Source: Actinomycetes bacterium
GTDB lineage: Bacteria > Actinomycetota > Coriobacteriia > Anaerosomatales > JAJZPX01
DNA: 9,301 bases
Assembly (NCBI GenBank): GCA_021811025.1
Contig: JAJZPX010000067.1
Span: forward strand, 1-9,301
Direction: 5' to 3'
The notes below the pieces were generated by a model that was not told the DNA's origin, did no database searches, and saw only the letters and a list, made by a program, of their open reading frames with translations. Below are positions 7,261-9,301 of the stretch, one piece after another. Numbering within the stretch: position 1 is the stretch's first letter; the number at the start of each line of letters is the position of its first letter. The translations under genes were made by a program, and so were the position numbers.

Positions 7261-7289
7261 AGTCCGCCATGCACATCTTCGGCGTGAGA

Positions 7290-7310
7290 CGCGCGGGAAT
7301 CAACCGCGCG
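7290..7310 (-). terminator. Hairpin directly after the Tim44 paralog B stop codon
   Basis: A perfect 7-bp stem CGCGCGG (7290-7296) with CCGCGCG (7304-7310) and a 7-nt loop begins immediately after the TGA at 7313-7311. It has no T-run. A partial terminator or 3'-end stabiliser separating the MqnA-MqnC-Tim44B part from the SPFH part is plausible. The loop also contains a weak -35-like TTGATT (minus strand), discussed under the rejected items. Confidence 0.4.
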
Positions 7311-7958
7311 TCAGTCGGCGTCGATGCGGGACACGACCCAGTCCAGCGCGGGATCGGCGAGCCGGGCGCCGCAGTACGCGCAGCGCGTGGGGTCGTCGCC
7401 GTCGGTGGGCGCGCCGCAGTTGGGGCACTTGTAGAGAGACAGGTCGGCCTTGGTGAGCGCGCCCTGCCGGCGCACGAGCGTCCAGTACTCCTGGACGTGC
7501 GGGCTCTCGGCCGATCCCTCGTGCGCCGTGATGAGCACGCGCACCTGGTCCATGCCCGCCTCGTGTCTCGCCGTCATCGCCCTCGCGCGGTCCACGATCA
7601 GCTTCCCGCGCGGCGGTGATCCCTGCCCCGAGTCCATTCGCTCCACCAGCTCGGGGTAGAACCGCTCGTCGATGAAGCGCCGCGCGGCTCGGAGATCACG
7701 GCGAGCGTGCGCCTCGTGGAACGCGACGAACATCTCGGAGACCCGGGCGTAGAACTCGTCGAGGTCGAAACGCGGGTCGGCGCGGCGGATGGCTGCGAAG
7801 CCGGAGCCTTCGTCCGTGCGCGCGGGACGGCGACGCGGGTCGGGCAGCGGGATCTCGTCGTCCGGCTGCGACGTGAGGTCGTCGAGCGCCCCCGAGCCCT
7901 GCCACATCCGGAAGCCGACGATCGCGGCCACGGCCACGATCAGGACGAGCACCTCCAT
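7311..7958 (-). CDS. Small membrane-anchored Tim44-like protein with C-terminal zinc ribbon (paralog B)
   Basis: A 215-residue protein with one N-terminal membrane helix (about 2-17, EVLVLIVAVAAIVGF) that probably serves as an uncleaved anchor. A polar, Arg/Pro-rich linker (18-55) follows, then a Tim44-like domain (about 58-175, FYARVSEMFVAFHEAHARRD) and a zinc ribbon (C178, C181, C193, C196) ending DPALDWVVSRI. It lacks the Gly-rich region and cleavable signal of its paralog at 5028-5915, but the last 60 residues align without a gap at 35/60 identities. Its function is unknown; by context it should work with the SPFH protein and paralog A. The ATG at 7958 is chosen over the in-frame GTG at 7967 because GGAGG lies 8 nt before the ATG and abuts the GTG. 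It starts 38 nt after mqnC, so it may be read through from the mqn genes. Confidence 0.78.
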   Translation of the reverse strand: MEVLVLIVAVAAIVGFRMWQGSGALDDLTSQPDDEIPLPDPRRRPARTDEGSGFAAIRRADPRFDLDEFYARVSEMFVAFHEAHARRDLRAARRFIDERFYPELVERMDSGQGSPPRGKLIVDRARAMTARHEAGMDQVRVLITAHEGSAESPHVQEYWTLVRRQGALTKADLSLYKCPNCGAPTDGDDPTRCAYCGARLADPALDWVVSRIDAD

Positions 7959-7962
7959 CGCG

Positions 7963-7972
7963 CCCACCTCCC
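7963..7972 (-). promoter_or_regulatory. Strong ribosome binding site that decides the start of Tim44 paralog B
   Basis: On the minus strand GGGAGGTGGG lies before the ATG at 7958, with GGAGG spaced 8 nt from it. The in-frame GTG at 7967 lies within this stretch. The block AGGTGGG[A/C]GCGATG is shared with the start of paralog A, consistent with gene duplication. Confidence 0.6.
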
Positions 7973-7996
7973 GCCGTTAGCGTAGCAGACGGGGCG

Positions 7997-9091
7997 TCAG
8001 AACCGCGCGACCTCGCGGTACAGCGTGTCGCGCTGGACGGGCGTGAAGCCCGCGTCGCGCGCGAGGCGCACGAGCTCGTCGCGCGCGAGCATGTGGCGGG
8101 TGCCGGCGGCGGCCACCACGTTCTCCTCGATCATCGTCGAGCCGAGGTCGTTCGCTCCGAACGCGAGCGCGACCTGCCCGACCTTCCCGCCCTGCGTCAC
8201 CCAGCTCGCCTGGATGCTCGGCACGTTGTCGAGGTACAGCCGCGAGACGGCGAGCGTGCGCAGGTAGTCCCAGCCGCTTGCGGCGCTAGCCTGCTCCTGC
8301 TCGAGCTCCGTGTTGCCGGGCTGGAAGCTCCACGGGATGAACGCCCGGAACCCGACATGGTCTCCGGCGAGCGCCTCCTCCTGCACCTCGCGCACGCGGC
8401 GCATGTGCTCGACGCGCTCCTCCAGCGTCTCGACGCCGCCGAACATCATGGTGGCGGTGGTCGAGATGTCGAGCTTGTGCGCCTCGCGCATCACGTCGAG
8501 CCACTGGGTGCTGGTGGCCTTGTGGGGCGAGACGTGGTTGCGGACGCGATCGACGAGTATCTCGGCGCCTCCGCCCGGCAGCGAGTCGAGGCCGGCATCG
8601 CGCAGGCGGCGGAGCACTTCGGCCGTCGAGATGCCGGAGACGCGGGCGATGTGCACGATCTCGGGCGGGCCGAAGCCGTGAACGTGGATGGGGAAGCGCG
8701 ACTTGAGCTCGCGCAGCATCCCCTCGTACCACTCGATCTTGAGGTCCGGGTGCAGGCCGCCCTGCAGCAGGATCGAGGTGCCGCCGAGCTCGAGCGTCTC
8801 GGCGACCTTTGCGTACAGCTCGTCCGGCGGCAGAACGTACGCCTCGGGATGTCCGGCCGGGCGGTAGAAGGCGCAGAAGCGGCAGCCCGACACGCACACG
8901 TTCGTGTAGTTGACGTTGCGGTCGACGATGAACGTGACCTCGCGCTCCGGGTGCAGCCGGTCGCGCATGAGGCCGGCTGCGGCGCCGAGGTCGAGCGTGT
9001 GGGCATCGCGCAGCAGCTCGACCGCCTCGGCGTCGGTGAGGCGGCGTTCGCCGCGCGCGGCGGCGAGGGCGATCTCCGCGAGGGCCGTCAC
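7997..9091 (-). CDS. mqnC: Cyclic dehypoxanthinyl futalosine synthase MqnC (radical SAM)
   Basis: A 364-residue radical SAM enzyme, the normal length for MqnC. The iron-sulfur motif C66-x3-C70-x2-C73 lies in NYTNVCVSGCRFCAFYRP. Other family blocks are SILLQGGLHPDLKIEWYE, HGFGPPEIVHIA, DSLPGGGAEIL, HKLDISTTATMMFGGVET, RAFIPWSFQPGNTEL and the C-terminal WVTQGGKVGQVALAFGANDLGSTMIEENVV. MqnC closes dehypoxanthinyl futalosine to its spirocyclic form in the futalosine route to menaquinone, consuming SAM and releasing 5'-deoxyadenosine. It starts with GTG at 9091, whose GTGA overlaps the stop of mqnA, so the two are translationally coupled. MqnE is the nearest look-alike, but the blocks named fit MqnC better. 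Confidence 0.93.
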   Translation of the reverse strand: MTALAEIALAAARGERRLTDAEAVELLRDAHTLDLGAAAGLMRDRLHPEREVTFIVDRNVNYTNVCVSGCRFCAFYRPAGHPEAYVLPPDELYAKVAETLELGGTSILLQGGLHPDLKIEWYEGMLRELKSRFPIHVHGFGPPEIVHIARVSGISTAEVLRRLRDAGLDSLPGGGAEILVDRVRNHVSPHKATSTQWLDVMREAHKLDISTTATMMFGGVETLEERVEHMRRVREVQEEALAGDHVGFRAFIPWSFQPGNTELEQEQASAASGWDYLRTLAVSRLYLDNVPSIQASWVTQGGKVGQVALAFGANDLGSTMIEENVVAAAGTRHMLARDELVRLARDAGFTPVQRDTLYREVARF

Positions 9092-9301
9092 GCGCGCTCC
9101 AGCAGGCGCACGTCCGGCACCCGCTCCAGCTCGCCGATCTCGTGCGCCTCCGCGAAGTAGCGCATCATGCCTTCACGGAAGCGCTCGGTGAAGCTGAAGC
9201 GCAGCGTGTCGAAGTAGCTCGCGAAGAACGATACCGGCAGCGCCTCCCAGCGCGCGGCGTACTCGGCGACCGCCTCGGCATGCTCGGCCGAGTAGCGCAT
9301 G
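9088..9301 (-). CDS. mqnA: Chorismate dehydratase MqnA, C-terminal fragment
   Basis: The last 70 residues before a TGA at 9090-9088. The frame runs off the right edge, so the Met at 9300 is probably internal. The fragment is helical and contains EHAEAVAEYAARWEALPVSFFASYF followed by TLRFSFTERFREGMMRYFAEAHEIGEL. This resembles the C-terminal lobe of actinobacterial MqnA, the periplasmic-binding-fold enzyme that makes 3-enolpyruvyl-benzoate from chorismate, the first step of the futalosine menaquinone pathway. The 4-nt overlap with mqnC supports the call. It is short and lacks active-site residues, so identification relies on the tail pattern and the neighbour. Confidence 0.72.
   Translation of the reverse strand, partial: MRYSAEHAEAVAEYAARWEALPVSFFASYFDTLRFSFTERFREGMMRYFAEAHEIGELERVPDVRLLERA

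Noticed and set aside
7086..7274. An extended N-terminus for the SPFH protein (63 more codons)
   Set aside because: The added residues are Arg/Ser-rich and unlike the family, the stretch is full of stem-loops, and the ATG at 7085 has its own ribosome site and matches the family's MAFLDGFKDE-type start.
7275..7303. A promoter-like pair on the minus strand: TTGATT (7303-7298), 17-nt spacer, GAAGAT (7280-7275)
   Set aside because: The spacing is ideal, but the -10 matches only three of six consensus bases and the -35 lies in the loop of a hairpin. Too weak to list as a promoter, though transcript-start mapping could revive it.

Overview
The window is GC-rich and gene-dense. It carries two divisions of genes pointing at each other. 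The base composition, the GTGA/ATGA gene overlaps and the futalosine (Mqn) route to menaquinone suggest a high-GC bacterium, probably a deep-branching Actinomycetota (Coriobacteriia- or Thermoleophilia-like). The genus cannot be fixed from the sequence, and a high-GC Bacillota or Chloroflexota is not excluded.

Left third, plus strand (1-2808): the distal part of a branched-chain amino-acid (LIV/HAAT-type) ABC importer operon. It holds the C-terminus of the LivH permease, then complete LivM, LivG and LivF, tightly packed (4-nt gap, 15-nt gap, ATGA overlap). The operon ends at a strong GC hairpin (2830-2863) between the convergent LivF and amidohydrolase genes.

Right two thirds, minus strand (9301 down to 2870): a run of seven genes in one direction. 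In transcription order they are the C-terminus of MqnA, MqnC, a small Tim44-like zinc-ribbon membrane protein, an SPFH/YdjI-type protein with two zinc ribbons, a second Tim44-like zinc-ribbon protein, a divergent MTAP-family purine nucleoside phosphorylase, and a COG0402 amidohydrolase resembling aminofutalosine deaminase (MqnX). All gaps are short (GTGA overlap to about 38 nt). The exception is a 225-nt intergenic region (7086-7310) that holds four consecutive predicted stem-loops ahead of the SPFH gene.

Two themes intertwine on this strand. The first is menaquinone biosynthesis or nucleoside by-product salvage: MqnA and MqnC at one end, a deaminase-phosphorylase pair at the other. The phosphorylase has the Asn expected for 6-oxopurine nucleosides, which fits a partner deaminase that makes an inosine-type substrate. 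The second is a three-protein membrane module (Tim44-ZnR, SPFH-ZnR, Tim44-ZnR) inserted between them. It resembles the SPFH/zinc-ribbon genes that accompany PspA-type envelope-stress systems in Gram-positive bacteria. No mobile element, CRISPR array, tRNA or rRNA was seen.
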